A DNA stretch of 64,000 bases from Bacillus sp. FJAT-22090 (GCF_007676755.1 NZ_VEBK01000001.1:310001-374000); one strand, 5' to 3'. Shown: positions 30,482 through 40,910, numbered from the stretch's first letter. Numbers and translations are program-made. Notes: generated by a model not told the origin, from the letters alone.

Positions 30482-30582
30482 GGTAAATCCTCCTCTATCT
30501 AGAAAAAGCTAATCCTAGATAATTTATAAAACATATCCTTGTTATTTTATCAAAGCTATCTATTAACCGCCATCGTTTAGGC

Positions 30583-30597
30583 AAGAAAGCGCTAAAA
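30583..30597 (-). promoter_or_regulatory. Possible cre site upstream of the GH13 gene
   Basis: The plus strand reads AAGAAAGCGCTAAAA, two mismatches from the catabolite-repression consensus WTGNAANCGNWNNCA. It lies about 100 bases before the start. A weak match; the rest of the 30482-30708 gap shows no gene. Confidence 0.3.
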
Positions 30598-30708
30598 ATA
30601 GCTTATAATTCGTCCAAACTGTGACATACAAAAAGAGTGTCCTACCCACCCCGTGGAAGGTAGAAACTTTAAATTTATGAAACAAAAAGATACTTTCTTA
30701 TTTTTCAA

Positions 30709-30738
30709 CAAAAGCCACCTATTTCGGTGGCTTTACAT
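30709..30738 (-). terminator. Hairpin at the end of the 51-residue ORF
   Basis: AAAGCCACC pairs with GGTGGCTTT around a 6-base loop that contains the stop codon; only a short T tract follows. Confidence 0.6.
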
Positions 30739-30874
30739 TGTGCAGTATCTGATTGTGAAAATTCTCTTCGTCTAATGGCTTCGCTGAATTCCGCTGCAGA
30801 CGAAAAATAACAAAAGAAGCGACAACAAACAAAATCATCAGTAAAACAACAAAAATTAGTAAAGATACTCCCAT
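30719..30874 (-). CDS. Hypothetical 51-residue membrane peptide
   Basis: Starts MGVSLLIFVVLLMILF at an ATG with AAAAGGGAG 7 bases upstream. One hydrophobic helix covers residues 4-25, followed by a basic and polar tail (RLQRNSAKPLDEEN...NVKPPK). It ends within a terminator-like hairpin and sits downstream of the yisL-like gene. A longer frame overlapping it (to 30893) is cysteine-rich and lacks a site. I do not recognise the family. Confidence 0.55.
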   Translation of the reverse strand: MGVSLLIFVVLLMILFVVASFVIFRLQRNSAKPLDEENFHNQILHNVKPPK

Positions 30875-30898
30875 TACCGTTCTCCCTTTTCAACTATA

Positions 30899-30937
30899 TG
30901 AAAAGGAGCCTTCACCTAAGTAAAAGCTCCCTTTCTT
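30899..30937 (-). terminator. Terminator of the yisL-like gene
   Basis: GGAGC pairs with GCTCC across a long loop, followed by TTTT on the minus strand; weaker than most here. Confidence 0.55.
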
Positions 30938-30944
30938 ATTATTC

Positions 30945-31307
30945 CTACGCTAAGAAATTAATGCCCATTGGTAATTTGAAACCTAGGAAAAGTGCGATCA
31001 ATAAGAAAACGAAGAACAATACTAAAAATGTAGTAAATGGTTTTCCTTTTGTCTTTTTCACTAACGTCATTTCCATCATACCGATGACAAGAATACCTGC
31101 TAAAAACTTTAATCCGTACAGCATTCCTTGACCGTAGTCCATGCCTTTCATAAATAACGCAATACCAGTTAAAATGATCAAAATATAAAATACGCGTAAA
31201 ATCATATGCACTACTTTTGGATTCTTAATTGCCAATGCTACAAAGAACAAGATTAAAGCAATTACCCAAGTTGTAATGTGTAAATGTGTTGATGCTAAAA
31301 AATCCAT
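30945..31307 (-). CDS. yisL: YisL family membrane protein (DUF1516)
   Basis: 120 residues with four hydrophobic helices (about 10-27, 34-52, 62-80 and 90-109), starting MDFLASTHLHITTW, a form typical of DUF1516/YisL. Function unknown. GAGGTGAAAT precedes the ATG. The upstream neighbour is the yisK-like gene, as in B. subtilis, separated here by a structured intergenic element. Confidence 0.82.
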   Translation of the reverse strand: MDFLASTHLHITTWVIALILFFVALAIKNPKVVHMILRVFYILIILTGIALFMKGMDYGQGMLYGLKFLAGILVIGMMEMTLVKKTKGKPFTTFLVLFFVFLLIALFLGFKLPMGINFLA

Positions 31308-31329
31308 TTATTTCACCTCGACAATTTAA

Positions 31330-31462
31330 TCAAATTCGCCTTGGCGTATTAGCGTCCAGATTTTTATCGAGCTTGCTTGATAAATTCACTTAAAAATCTG
31401 TGGCATCCGCCGGAGGCTTAAACTTCATTTAGCTAGTTTTCCCAAGCTAAATGAAGTTTACT
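31330..31462. repeat. Structured intergenic element with two long hairpins
   Basis: A small CGCC/GGCG palindrome near 31338-31345 is followed by CAGATTTTTA (31357-31366) pairing with TAAAAATCTG (31391-31400). Then AAACTTCATTTAGCT (31420-31434) pairs perfectly with AGCTAAATGAAGTTT (31445-31459). The GC-rich words (GGCGTATTAGCGTCC, GGCATCCGCCGGAGG) contrast with the AT-rich surroundings. It looks like a dispersed intergenic repeat of this lineage, but only one copy lies in the window. Confidence 0.45.
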
Positions 31463-31490
31463 TATATATCTTACCATCAAATGAAATGAT

Positions 31491-32387
31491 TTACTCGAAT
31501 TTGTTCACTAAGGTGCCAATTCCTTCGATAGAAATTTTCACAATATCGCCTGATTTTAAGAACTTCGGCGGATTAAATCCTTTTCCTACTCCTGCAGGTG
31601 TGCCAGTTAATATGACATCTCCAGGTTCTAAAGTAACCGTTTTGGAAATTTCCGCGATAATTTGTTCAACAGAATAAACCATGTCAGAGGTTTGACCATT
31701 TTGACGAATCTCATCGTTTACTTTCGTTACGACAGAAAGCTCTTGCGGATTTGGCAATTCATCTTTTGTCACAACATAAGGGCCTAACGGGCATGAACCT
31801 TCTAAACTTTTTCCTAGGAAAAATTGTTGGTGTTTTGTCTGTAAGTCTCTTGCAGTTAAATCGTTGGCGATTGTGTAGCCAAACACATAGTCATAAGCCA
31901 GTTTTGAAGGGATATCCTTCCCTTTTTTACCGATAACAATTGCTAGTTCTCCTTCATAGTCATAAGCATCAGTTTTATCTACATGAATGGAAAGAGTTTG
32001 TTCGTCCGCCGCAATAGATGTCGGTGATTTTGTAAAGACGACAAATGTATTTGCTATCCCACCCATTTCTTTTGCATGATCGGCATAGTTTTTTCCAATC
32101 GCCATTATATTTTTGGGTGTACGTGGTATTGGCGATAACCACTCTATTTCAGTAAATTGTCTTTTGAAACTATTGGCATGCTCATCTTTAGAGGCAGCTT
32201 CCACTAGTTTGCGGATTTGTTCGATAAAATCCATACCTAAACTAATGCCTTCTACAATAGTAGCTGGAAAACTAGGTAACACTTGGAGCGTCTCTTGTAT
32301 GCTTAATACATCCCATACTGCCTCTTCCTTTTTCACTTTTGGTCCAAAGTAAATTTTATCATTTAATTGATATGATAATAGTTTCAT
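31491..32387 (-). CDS. yisK: Fumarylacetoacetate hydrolase family protein (YisK-like)
   Basis: 298 residues. A short N-terminal domain is followed by the FAH fold from about residue 100 (IMAIGKNYADHAKEMGG), with metal-binding acids in DYEGELAIVIGKKGKD, then NDLTARDLQ, FLGKSLEGSCPLGPY and GDVILTGTPAGVG. Relatives include oxaloacetate decarboxylases and YisK. The substrate cannot be read from sequence. Ends just before the structured element at 31330-31462. Confidence 0.85.
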   Translation of the reverse strand: MKLLSYQLNDKIYFGPKVKKEEAVWDVLSIQETLQVLPSFPATIVEGISLGMDFIEQIRKLVEAASKDEHANSFKRQFTEIEWLSPIPRTPKNIMAIGKNYADHAKEMGGIANTFVVFTKSPTSIAADEQTLSIHVDKTDAYDYEGELAIVIGKKGKDIPSKLAYDYVFGYTIANDLTARDLQTKHQQFFLGKSLEGSCPLGPYVVTKDELPNPQELSVVTKVNDEIRQNGQTSDMVYSVEQIIAEISKTVTLEPGDVILTGTPAGVGKGFNPPKFLKSGDIVKISIEGIGTLVNKFE

Positions 32388-32475
32388 CGTCTTGACACCC
32401 CTTCAAATAATTTTGAACTTATACCTAGTCTATTACAAAACGATTTCCTTTTCATCTGTTTTCATTCATTTTCGA

Positions 32476-33639
32476 CTAATTATTTCGATAAGTCAGTCTT
32501 CTCCACAACGCTTCTACTGGTCCTTGCTTAAATTTCATAAACCAAAGTTCGGCAAAAACTACTTGCAATACGTATATACCGACAGCTAGCCAGGTTCCCG
32601 CGCCGATATCAATTTTTCCATACAAACCAAATCCGTAGGAATAAAAAATAGTCGTTGCAATAACAGACTGCATTAAATAGAGGGTCATCGACATACGTCC
32701 TGCTTTTGCAACCGGCGATAAAAGTTTTTGCATAAACGGTATGGTGCAAACAAGTGCAATAATACCTGCATAAGCAATTGCTTGTAATGGACCCCCGAAT
32801 GTATCCTGTACAGTCATTGTAAATATATTTGCTTCTTGAAGATACGGTATCCATTTTATAGCTGTTCCCGCAGTCAGAGCTATTATAATCGTAATAATCC
32901 AATAAACTTTCAATTTCTTAGCCCGCTCGATTAGTTTTAATTTGGCTGCCGCTGCGCCCAATAAGAGAAAAGGAACAATTGTAAATAGTAGCATCAGAAA
33001 CATTGCGCCATTAGCACTCATATACCACCAGTCATCTAACCGTTGCCAAAAAATATCACCCCAAGAACCTTGTGAATATGCTAAAACGGAAGCTTCGATT
33101 TCTTGAATACCTGTATATAAAATAAGACTATCTGGATCGAACTTTCCAACTATAAACAATAATCCATTTAAAAATCCATTCGGTATCAAATATAATAGGG
33201 CACTAATTAATAGCAACCAAAAAGGCCTTAAGCGCATCATTAACAATAAAACAAAGCCTGCAATAGCATATGTGATCAATATGTCGCCTGACCAAATTAG
33301 GAATGCATGTACACATCCAATCAGCAGCAATACCGATAATCTACGAACCGCCAATCTCGAAAAAGAGGTTCCTTTCTCTTCTGATTTCATAAATTGCATC
33401 GCAAGCCCATAGCCAAAAAGCATGGAGAATAAAGGATAAACACTTCCCTGCACGAAAATGTCGATCCATTTATACGTTTCATAATCACCTGGAATATGGT
33501 ACCAAGTGTATGGATTAACATAAATATAAGGGCTGTGAAAAAACAGCATATTGACGACAAAAATACCTAGAAGCGCAAAGCCCCTCATGACGTCAATTGA
33601 AATAACTCGTTCTTTCTCCCCTGTTGGTTGAATCAGCAA
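32476..33639 (-). CDS. DUF418 family polytopic membrane protein
   Basis: 387 residues, TTG start with AGGGGG about 8 bases upstream. About nine hydrophobic helices. The N-terminal ERVISIDVMRGFALLGIFVVNML and the C-terminal GRMSMTLYLMQSVIATTIFYSYGFGLYG with the terminal basic segment are the DUF418/YeiB marks. Possibly an acyltransferase-like transporter; function unproven. It follows addA by 36 bases with no terminator, so it may be read from the addBA transcript. Confidence 0.82.
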   Translation of the reverse strand: MLIQPTGEKERVISIDVMRGFALLGIFVVNMLFFHSPYIYVNPYTWYHIPGDYETYKWIDIFVQGSVYPLFSMLFGYGLAMQFMKSEEKGTSFSRLAVRRLSVLLLIGCVHAFLIWSGDILITYAIAGFVLLLMMRLRPFWLLLISALLYLIPNGFLNGLLFIVGKFDPDSLILYTGIQEIEASVLAYSQGSWGDIFWQRLDDWWYMSANGAMFLMLLFTIVPFLLLGAAAAKLKLIERAKKLKVYWIITIIIALTAGTAIKWIPYLQEANIFTMTVQDTFGGPLQAIAYAGIIALVCTIPFMQKLLSPVAKAGRMSMTLYLMQSVIATTIFYSYGFGLYGKIDIGAGTWLAVGIYVLQVVFAELWFMKFKQGPVEALWRRLTYRNN

Positions 33640-33675
33640 TCTTTTTTCCCCCTATAATCTATTTTGGAACCATTT

Positions 33676-36600
33676 TTAAATTAGGATAGTTTTATCTACA
33701 TCAAATAAATAAAGTATCTTCTCTTTAATCTCTATGTGTAAAATGGTCTCTATTGCTTGTGCGTACAGCGATAATTGAAGATTATATCGATTTTTCATTT
33801 CTTGTTGCAATAAAAATTCGTCGTTTACTAAATATTGAACATGGTCCGTTTTATAATCTAGCAATACCCAACGTCCATCCTCTTCCAAAAACAAGCAGTC
33901 GACGATCCCTTGAATGATTTGCTTGTCTCCCTCTTTGTCTTCTAGAGCATAAGTAAACGGAAATTCACGCATAACCTCTTTAGAGCTACGCAATCTTTCC
34001 GCAATATCAGAATGGAAAAACCGCATTATTTTTTCAGGATTAATCGCCTTTTGTTCCGCTTTTGTTACTATTTCACGATTGAACAGTTGCTCCGCGAATG
34101 CTTGTACTTGTTCCGTTGTTTTTACTTCTGTCAAATCTACATTTTGCATAAATGCATGAACCGCCGTTCCAACTTCTGCTCCAGTTAGTTTTGCTTCTTG
34201 CTGCAAAAAGAACGGTCGCTTCGCAATTTTTGCTACATTATTCGTATTCGTTCCCATTTGAAAATATGTGTCTTCTTCTCTTTCCAACAATTGCTGTATT
34301 TTCTTTATTTCACTTACGCTTTGTTTCGAACGTTTGTGAGTAGCTAGTTCAAATGGATAGACTGTATCAAATCGGGCGAGTACTTGTGGCAAGAAAGTTG
34401 CTTGGTCACTGTTAGTCAGTTGGTCAAGTGAAATTTGTTCCTTCACTTCTGCATCGTTTGGTAGTTTCAGTTCATCGACACATTTAGTAACGATTCGCCA
34501 CTTCGAATCGCTCTCTACAATATTAGCTTCAACTACTTCAGCTACTTGTTTAAAATCCGCATGTCTTGCTAAAGCAGGACCAATCCAATCTAAGTAGCCT
34601 TTTGCTTTCGCACGGACATAGCCGGGAAGCATTTCATCGGGCAAAGTTGCTTGGGCATCCTCCCATTTTGCAAGTGTTTTCGCCAAATCTTTTATAGACG
34701 CAGTAAGATACAAATATTCTTTTGCTCTTGTCATAGCAACATATAGCACGCGCATTTCCTCTGCTTTTAACTCCATTTGTTTCTTTTCTTTCATCGATAA
34801 AAAAGGTAATGAAGTGAATGATATGCGTTTTTCAGGATCAATTGCTTTCACTGCAAGACCAAATGTTTGGTCAAATAAATATGGTTCATTAAAATCCATC
34901 TGGTTAAATGGTCTACCCATTCCGGCTAGAAACACGACAGGGAATTCCAAACCTTTCGAAGAGTGGATTGTCATAAGACGCACGACATTTTCCTTCTCAC
35001 TCATCGCACGTGCCGTCCCTAAATCATCGCCACGTTTACGCATGCGGTCTATGAAACGCAAAAAGCGGAACAGTCCTCTAAAAGAGGTCTTTTCATAATC
35101 AATAGCACGGTCATGTAGCACGCGTAAATTCGCTTGTTTTTGCATCCCATTCGGCATAGATCCGACCATTTCGTAATAATGTGTATCTAAGTAAATGCGC
35201 CATATCAAATCTGCTAGGGAGCCTCTTCTACTCAAATTACGCCAATCCTCAAACTGCAATAAAAAACGTTGTAGCTTCTCACTAGTTTCTGTAGAAATTC
35301 CGGCACCACCGCTTGATACGAATAATTTTAACGCCTCATAAAAAGGCTCTTTTGGTGCTGAAAGGCGAATAAGGGCTAGTTCGGATTCGGTAAGTCCGAC
35401 AAAAGGAGCACGTAGGACCGCTGCGAGTGATATATCTTGATATGGATTGTCAATGGTGCGAAGCGTATGCAACATAATAAGCACTTCAATTGCTTCGAAA
35501 TAACCTTTCGATAGCTCTGCATATAAGGGAATGCCTGCTTCTTTAAATTGATCTGTTACTTCCTGCGACCATGTCATTGAACGCATCAGGATCACGATAT
35601 CGCTGTACTGAACGGGACGACTTACTTTTTTCCATGGATCATACACCGTTTTACCGGAGTCGATCATTTCTTTAATTTTAAAAATAAAGTAGCGGGCTTC
35701 GGCTTGTGATTTTTTTAACTCTTCCTCGGCACTTACTACCTCATCTATATCGTCAACTGCAGTTTCCACGCTTCCATCTTCTACTTCATATAAAAGGGCC
35801 AACTCTACCGGTGCTTCGATTTCATCGTACGGTGCTTGCGGTTTTAATGAAGCGTCCTCGTCGTAATTTATTTCGCCGACTTTTTCCCCCATTATTTGTT
35901 GGAAGATATAATTTGTTGCATGCAGCACTTCTTTACGGCTTCGGAAGTTTGCATTCAAATCTATTTTTACACCGGCATCCGTAGAAATATCGTTAAACGC
36001 AAGATACTTTCCTAAAAAGAGCATTGGTTCTGCTAAGCGAAATCGATAAATAGACTGCTTCACATCACCAACCATGAACATATTACCTGTTCGTTCATCT
36101 CCGCTTTTCACTAATTGTAAAATCGTTTCTTGCAGTAAATTTACATCTTGATATTCATCAGTAAGCACTTCTTTGAAACGTGCTTTATATTCTTTGGCAA
36201 TATCCGAAGGAACAAGCTGTCCATCTTCTCCTTGTTCCGTTAAAATCTCCAATGCATAGTGCTCCAAATCAGAAAAATCGACTAATCCTTTCTCATTTTT
36301 GGAAGCTGCATATCGTTCTCCATACGTAACCGCCAATTCGACTAATGTACGCAGAAGAGGTGCCATCATTCTCATTTCTTCTAATAAACGTTCGGGTGTT
36401 CTTGTAAAATAGCTTTCTTTTAGCTCGTTTACGATTTTCTTTACTCTATTTCGTTTATCTACCGCTTGTTTTTTCAATACTTCATCACAAGTATCTTTTT
36501 TGATAGATGCAGCCTTGTTCCAAGTAATTCCTTGGAAATACTCGAAGACGTCTTGCCAAGTACCCATTTTCATTAAACGTATTGCTTCTTGAATCATTTG

Positions 36601-37389
36601 TTGGTCTACTATAGCCGTTTCTGCAAGAGGAGCAGGGCCATTCGGAATATTCGCGAGCTTTCGAATTTCTTCCGTTACAGCTATTGCTTCTTCTAAATGA
36701 TGAATAATTGCAAGCTTTAAAGGTTCGATGAAAGAGAGCCCATCAATTGTCTTATCTTCGTCTAGTGCATAGGCTTCTGGTATCGCAAGCAACCACTTTT
36801 TCGGTTCTGGATGTACACGGGCATACGTATATAATTTCTCTATCATCGTTTCGATCGATTGGTCATCTCGATCAGAAGTGAAGCTATCAGACAAACGGTA
36901 CATCGCTTCCGGATTTTCGGTCTTGTATGCTTCCTCCAACACTTCCGCTAAAATATCATCTCGTATAAGTGCCGCCTCTGTTTCATTGGCTATGCGGAAT
37001 CCAGGATCGATCGTCAGCATATACGAATATTGGCGAACAATATTTAGGCAAAAAGAATGTAGAGTAGAAATTTGAGCTTTGTTTAAAAGACTTAGCTGCT
37101 TTTTTAAATGAGCCGACGAAGGATCAAGGGCAATTGCCTTTTCTAGTGCTTCTCCCATTCTGTGTCGCATTTCGGCAGCAGAAGCGTTCGTGAATGTAAC
37201 GACTAATAATTCATCAACATTAATCGGATTTTCCTTTGCAATTACTTTTTGAATGAGCCGGTCGATGAGGACAGCAGTTTTCCCGGAACCTGCTGCTGCG
37301 GATACAAGGACATCTGAACCAGTTGCCCATATTGCTTTCCACTGGGCAGGCGTCCATGTTAGTTCCGCTGGCATATTAGGAATGTTCAT
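33676..37389 (-). CDS. addA: Helicase-exonuclease subunit AddA
   Basis: 1237 residues, UvrD-type helicase plus RecB nuclease domain. Walker A VSAAAGSGKTAVL near residue 30, Walker B LTDEYQDVN (about 410), motif GDVKQSIYRFR, and a C-terminal nuclease motif VLLDYKTDHV (about 1195). With AddB it resects double-strand breaks and responds to Chi for recombination. Its ATG lies inside the end of addB (14-base overlap), so translation is coupled. Confidence 0.97.
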   Translation of the reverse strand: MNIPNMPAELTWTPAQWKAIWATGSDVLVSAAAGSGKTAVLIDRLIQKVIAKENPINVDELLVVTFTNASAAEMRHRMGEALEKAIALDPSSAHLKKQLSLLNKAQISTLHSFCLNIVRQYSYMLTIDPGFRIANETEAALIRDDILAEVLEEAYKTENPEAMYRLSDSFTSDRDDQSIETMIEKLYTYARVHPEPKKWLLAIPEAYALDEDKTIDGLSFIEPLKLAIIHHLEEAIAVTEEIRKLANIPNGPAPLAETAIVDQQMIQEAIRLMKMGTWQDVFEYFQGITWNKAASIKKDTCDEVLKKQAVDKRNRVKKIVNELKESYFTRTPERLLEEMRMMAPLLRTLVELAVTYGERYAASKNEKGLVDFSDLEHYALEILTEQGEDGQLVPSDIAKEYKARFKEVLTDEYQDVNLLQETILQLVKSGDERTGNMFMVGDVKQSIYRFRLAEPMLFLGKYLAFNDISTDAGVKIDLNANFRSRKEVLHATNYIFQQIMGEKVGEINYDEDASLKPQAPYDEIEAPVELALLYEVEDGSVETAVDDIDEVVSAEEELKKSQAEARYFIFKIKEMIDSGKTVYDPWKKVSRPVQYSDIVILMRSMTWSQEVTDQFKEAGIPLYAELSKGYFEAIEVLIMLHTLRTIDNPYQDISLAAVLRAPFVGLTESELALIRLSAPKEPFYEALKLFVSSGGAGISTETSEKLQRFLLQFEDWRNLSRRGSLADLIWRIYLDTHYYEMVGSMPNGMQKQANLRVLHDRAIDYEKTSFRGLFRFLRFIDRMRKRGDDLGTARAMSEKENVVRLMTIHSSKGLEFPVVFLAGMGRPFNQMDFNEPYLFDQTFGLAVKAIDPEKRISFTSLPFLSMKEKKQMELKAEEMRVLYVAMTRAKEYLYLTASIKDLAKTLAKWEDAQATLPDEMLPGYVRAKAKGYLDWIGPALARHADFKQVAEVVEANIVESDSKWRIVTKCVDELKLPNDAEVKEQISLDQLTNSDQATFLPQVLARFDTVYPFELATHKRSKQSVSEIKKIQQLLEREEDTYFQMGTNTNNVAKIAKRPFFLQQEAKLTGAEVGTAVHAFMQNVDLTEVKTTEQVQAFAEQLFNREIVTKAEQKAINPEKIMRFFHSDIAERLRSSKEVMREFPFTYALEDKEGDKQIIQGIVDCLFLEEDGRWVLLDYKTDHVQYLVNDEFLLQQEMKNRYNLQLSLYAQAIETILHIEIKEKILYLFDVDKTILI

Positions 37390-40300
37390 CTGTACTCATC
37401 TCCTTACGTATTTTTTCAGTTACTATTTCGGGTTGTTCTATTTTTAAATTACGAACTGGCTGGGCTGGATCTTGCGGGTCAAATTGACAGACACTCCGAT
37501 ATGCACAATAAGTACAAGGCATTTTGTCCTTTAAACGATACGGATAGACGCGGGTATCTCCAGCATTCATCCCATTTCCAGCTTGTTCATGTTTTTTGCG
37601 AACAAATGATTGAAGAAGTTTCATCTGTTCAGGCTCAACTACTTTGGAAGACGATTTCGATAGGTTTCCATCTTTATTCATACGGACGGGAATAATTTTA
37701 GAAAAACCTTCGATTTGTTCGTCCATTTCCATAATCACTTCTGGATCATCCAGTAATAATCCATTCATCTTATATGATTTATAAATCTCTTCCTGTAGTT
37801 GGGCATCTGCCATTTCTTTTTGCGTTTTGATGAACGGGTTATGCAGATGTACATACAATACTCCCGCTGGCTCGGCATCTTCTTTCAGCCAAATTGGCGC
37901 ATTTTCTATCGCCACATCTAAATAAGTTAGCATTTGAAGAGATAGACCATAGTACACCTCGTTCAAATCAATTCCTTTTCGTGAAGATTTATAATCGACA
38001 ATGCGAACAAACATATTGCCATTCACATTGGAAGCATCCACTCTGTCAATCCGTCCACGTAATTGCATTTTACGCTGATGCTTTAAAGGAATTTCTAAAG
38101 CAGGCAGTTCTTCCCCTGGACCAAATCCAGCTTCTATCGCTATTGGAACAAAACTTGATACTTGTGAATGCTTACTTAGTGCAAAAAGCGTTGATGCAAC
38201 AATTTGTTCCAATTTACGTTGAATATACCGGTATCTATTCGTACTTAATAATAATTGGTGCACAAATACAGGGACGATTTGGTCGACTGCTTGTTTTGCT
38301 AGCTGAGTGCATTGCTCTTTAGATAGCTGACCCCACGTCAAGCCAAGTCTCGCCGTTTCATCCGCAATCCATTTAAGTGCCGCGTGAAATAGATCTCCCA
38401 TCGCGGGAGCCTCTAGACGATATTCTGCGCGTTCTTCCAACTTCAACCCGTATGCGGCATAATGCGCAAATGGACAGCTATAATATCTCTCTACTCGAGA
38501 AACGCTGGAAATCATTGTTTCGCCGTATAACGCAGAAGTTATTTCCGAAGAAAGTCTTTCTGTTTTGTTTCCTTCGATTAATGGTTTTACAATCCTATCT
38601 AAAAGCTTGGACCAATAAGGATCATCCATATAATACTGATACACCGATTGCCAAACCTCTGATAAGCTCCCTGTCTCTAGTGATTTTCGCAATTGCATCA
38701 CAAGATAAGGTAAAGTAGTTCGAGGATGACTCACTGATTCCAATTCAAGTTCCTCATTCATACTGTCCGTTGGATCCATCACAGCCTGTGCTACTGGAAC
38801 TTCGGTAACCAATTGTTGCAATTTCTTTATATACATCGATGGAAGCAATGCTTTCCCTTCACTATCGGCAATTGGATAGGAAACATCTAAATAATGAGAG
38901 GCAGTGACGAACGCCTTATAAGTTAAGTAGTTTTCATCCAGCAAGCGCATTTTCGATGTTGGTGCTAACTCAAAACCAATTTGAGTAAACCAATCTCGCT
39001 CTGTGTCTGACAGCAAGCCTTCATGATCCATTCTTTTTGGAAATGCCCCATCATTCACTCCGACGACAAACATAGCTTTTAAATTCGTCAAACGGGCAAT
39101 ATCCACATTTGCCACAATTACTTGATCGATAGTTGGAGGAATTCTCGAAAATTCAAGTTGGTCATATCCCTCATCTAAAATTTTCGCCGCTTCCTCTGCA
39201 GTCATTTCTTTTTCCCCAAACATTAATACAAATTGATCGAGCACGTTCACCCACTCGTTCCAAGCTTGTTCATGCTCAGTTGCAAGAAGTAATTGACCAT
39301 CCTCTTCTTCCCTTTGCTTTAGACTTTGAAGTTTGTCGTAAACTTGTAGCGATTCCATCAATGCAAATAAAGCAGAGGCAATTTCTAGTCCTGTACTACT
39401 TCGTTCTAATTGCTCCGAAAATACTTTTAACGGCTGTACAACCAGATCACGGGCAGCATGTAGATCCTCCTGGATACTTAGCTCTTCATCCGTTTGCACT
39501 TTCGAATAAAACTCTAACCCCCGGTATCTCTTGTAAATCCATCGTCGTTCGTCAAACCATCTGTCTCCATAAATGCCGAATGCTAGCACGAAGTTTTCTA
39601 AACGATCGATTCGTTCTCTCCACTTGCTTTTCGGAGCATCCAATGGAAAAAACAAATCCGTTTTAATAGCACGGAACATTGGTTCATACTTCCATCCAGT
39701 TCGTATTATCTCTATTACTGTCCTGCTTAGCTCAATGAGAGGATGATGCAACATCGACTTTTTCTGGCTGATAAATACAGGAATATCATATTGCGCGAAT
39801 ATCGTTTCTATTAATCCTTCATACGCTTCCGCGTCCCGATGTAAAATAGCTATTTCTTTATATCGTACCTCTTTTTGTTGTATCAATTCTCGTATTCTTC
39901 TTGCCGCTGCATGTATTTCTGCACGTCGATTTGTCGCTTCGGTAATTCGCAGATTGCCTTCTGTTTTCATCCCTGTTGGATGCAATTGATCGAAGTTTGC
40001 TTCAATATGCGCAAGTTCTTTAGACACAAATCGCTTTTGTTTTATTTGATGGACTGTTTTTTCTATTTCTACATTTTCTGCCTGTGCTATTTCTAGTAAT
40101 CTCGCACATGTATTGGCGGGTTGATAAAACAAGGACTGCTCGTCTTGAGCATCTGCTAGTGACTCCATTGGCAGAGCAATCGTAATGCGTTTTACTTGTT
40201 TCATCAATTCTTGGATGATCTCTAGCTCTCTTGGAGTAAATGAAGTAAATCCATCGATGTATATTTCCGTTTTTGCAAGCAAGGAGGAATCCTTTATTTT

Positions 40301-40870
40301 CATCGCTAGTAAAGTTAAATACCCTTCCCCATCGATATAGCTTGCTCCTAATTTTTGCTCCATTAAATCAAGCATAAGCATTAGATCAGACGATTTATCA
40401 AGCAATGTCTTAGGTGCTTGTACGGTTTCTAATTGGTTTAAAGCGTTTATCATCGTTGCGTGATCCAAACAATAACGACTAAATTCTTTCATCAGTACTT
40501 CTATTTGATCGGTAAACCCTCGTTTTGTTGCGGCTCTATTAAATAATTTAAATTCATCTTTATTATCCTCCAACAAACTACGAATTAGCATGCGGTAGCC
40601 AAACCCACTTATCTCTTCTTTTGCAATTCCACCTGTTTCTTGTAGGATACGCCAAGCTAAGCGTTTAAATGTTGTCACCTGTGCACGTATTAATCCTTGA
40701 AGTCCGGTTCTAGCCGCTAAATCATACTCGCTAGAAAAGGACATCTGGTCAGGTACTATATAAAACAATGGATCTCCTAAAGGAGCCCGTTGTAATGAAT
40801 GTACTATTTCTTGTTGCATAAATATTGTTTTTCCAGTCCCAGAACGTCCACTGACAATTCGTAATGACAT
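37376..40870 (-). CDS. addB: Helicase-exonuclease subunit AddB
   Basis: 1164 residues from the ATG at 40870 (AAAGGAG upstream). Starts with an ATP-binding motif SGRSGTGKT, followed by an inactivated helicase body and a C-terminal nuclease motif RIVDYKSSRKGID. The 4Fe-4S ligands are present: a Cys in YSCPFAHYA and the late cluster CTYCAYRSVC. AddB recognises Chi in Gram-positive AddAB. First gene of addB-addA. Confidence 0.97.
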   Translation of the reverse strand: MSLRIVSGRSGTGKTIFMQQEIVHSLQRAPLGDPLFYIVPDQMSFSSEYDLAARTGLQGLIRAQVTTFKRLAWRILQETGGIAKEEISGFGYRMLIRSLLEDNKDEFKLFNRAATKRGFTDQIEVLMKEFSRYCLDHATMINALNQLETVQAPKTLLDKSSDLMLMLDLMEQKLGASYIDGEGYLTLLAMKIKDSSLLAKTEIYIDGFTSFTPRELEIIQELMKQVKRITIALPMESLADAQDEQSLFYQPANTCARLLEIAQAENVEIEKTVHQIKQKRFVSKELAHIEANFDQLHPTGMKTEGNLRITEATNRRAEIHAAARRIRELIQQKEVRYKEIAILHRDAEAYEGLIETIFAQYDIPVFISQKKSMLHHPLIELSRTVIEIIRTGWKYEPMFRAIKTDLFFPLDAPKSKWRERIDRLENFVLAFGIYGDRWFDERRWIYKRYRGLEFYSKVQTDEELSIQEDLHAARDLVVQPLKVFSEQLERSSTGLEIASALFALMESLQVYDKLQSLKQREEEDGQLLLATEHEQAWNEWVNVLDQFVLMFGEKEMTAEEAAKILDEGYDQLEFSRIPPTIDQVIVANVDIARLTNLKAMFVVGVNDGAFPKRMDHEGLLSDTERDWFTQIGFELAPTSKMRLLDENYLTYKAFVTASHYLDVSYPIADSEGKALLPSMYIKKLQQLVTEVPVAQAVMDPTDSMNEELELESVSHPRTTLPYLVMQLRKSLETGSLSEVWQSVYQYYMDDPYWSKLLDRIVKPLIEGNKTERLSSEITSALYGETMISSVSRVERYYSCPFAHYAAYGLKLEERAEYRLEAPAMGDLFHAALKWIADETARLGLTWGQLSKEQCTQLAKQAVDQIVPVFVHQLLLSTNRYRYIQRKLEQIVASTLFALSKHSQVSSFVPIAIEAGFGPGEELPALEIPLKHQRKMQLRGRIDRVDASNVNGNMFVRIVDYKSSRKGIDLNEVYYGLSLQMLTYLDVAIENAPIWLKEDAEPAGVLYVHLHNPFIKTQKEMADAQLQEEIYKSYKMNGLLLDDPEVIMEMDEQIEGFSKIIPVRMNKDGNLSKSSSKVVEPEQMKLLQSFVRKKHEQAGNGMNAGDTRVYPYRLKDKMPCTYCAYRSVCQFDPQDPAQPVRNLKIEQPEIVTEKIRKEMSTDEHS

Positions 40871-40910
40871 ATTAACCAAACTCCTTTCTAAAGAATAGCG
40901 TTGGAGCAGT

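Noticed and set aside
30705-30893. 62-codon Cys-rich ORF
   Set aside because: The other frame (30719-30874) has a proper ribosome site, a clean membrane helix and ends in the hairpin, so the Cys-rich frame is a shadow.
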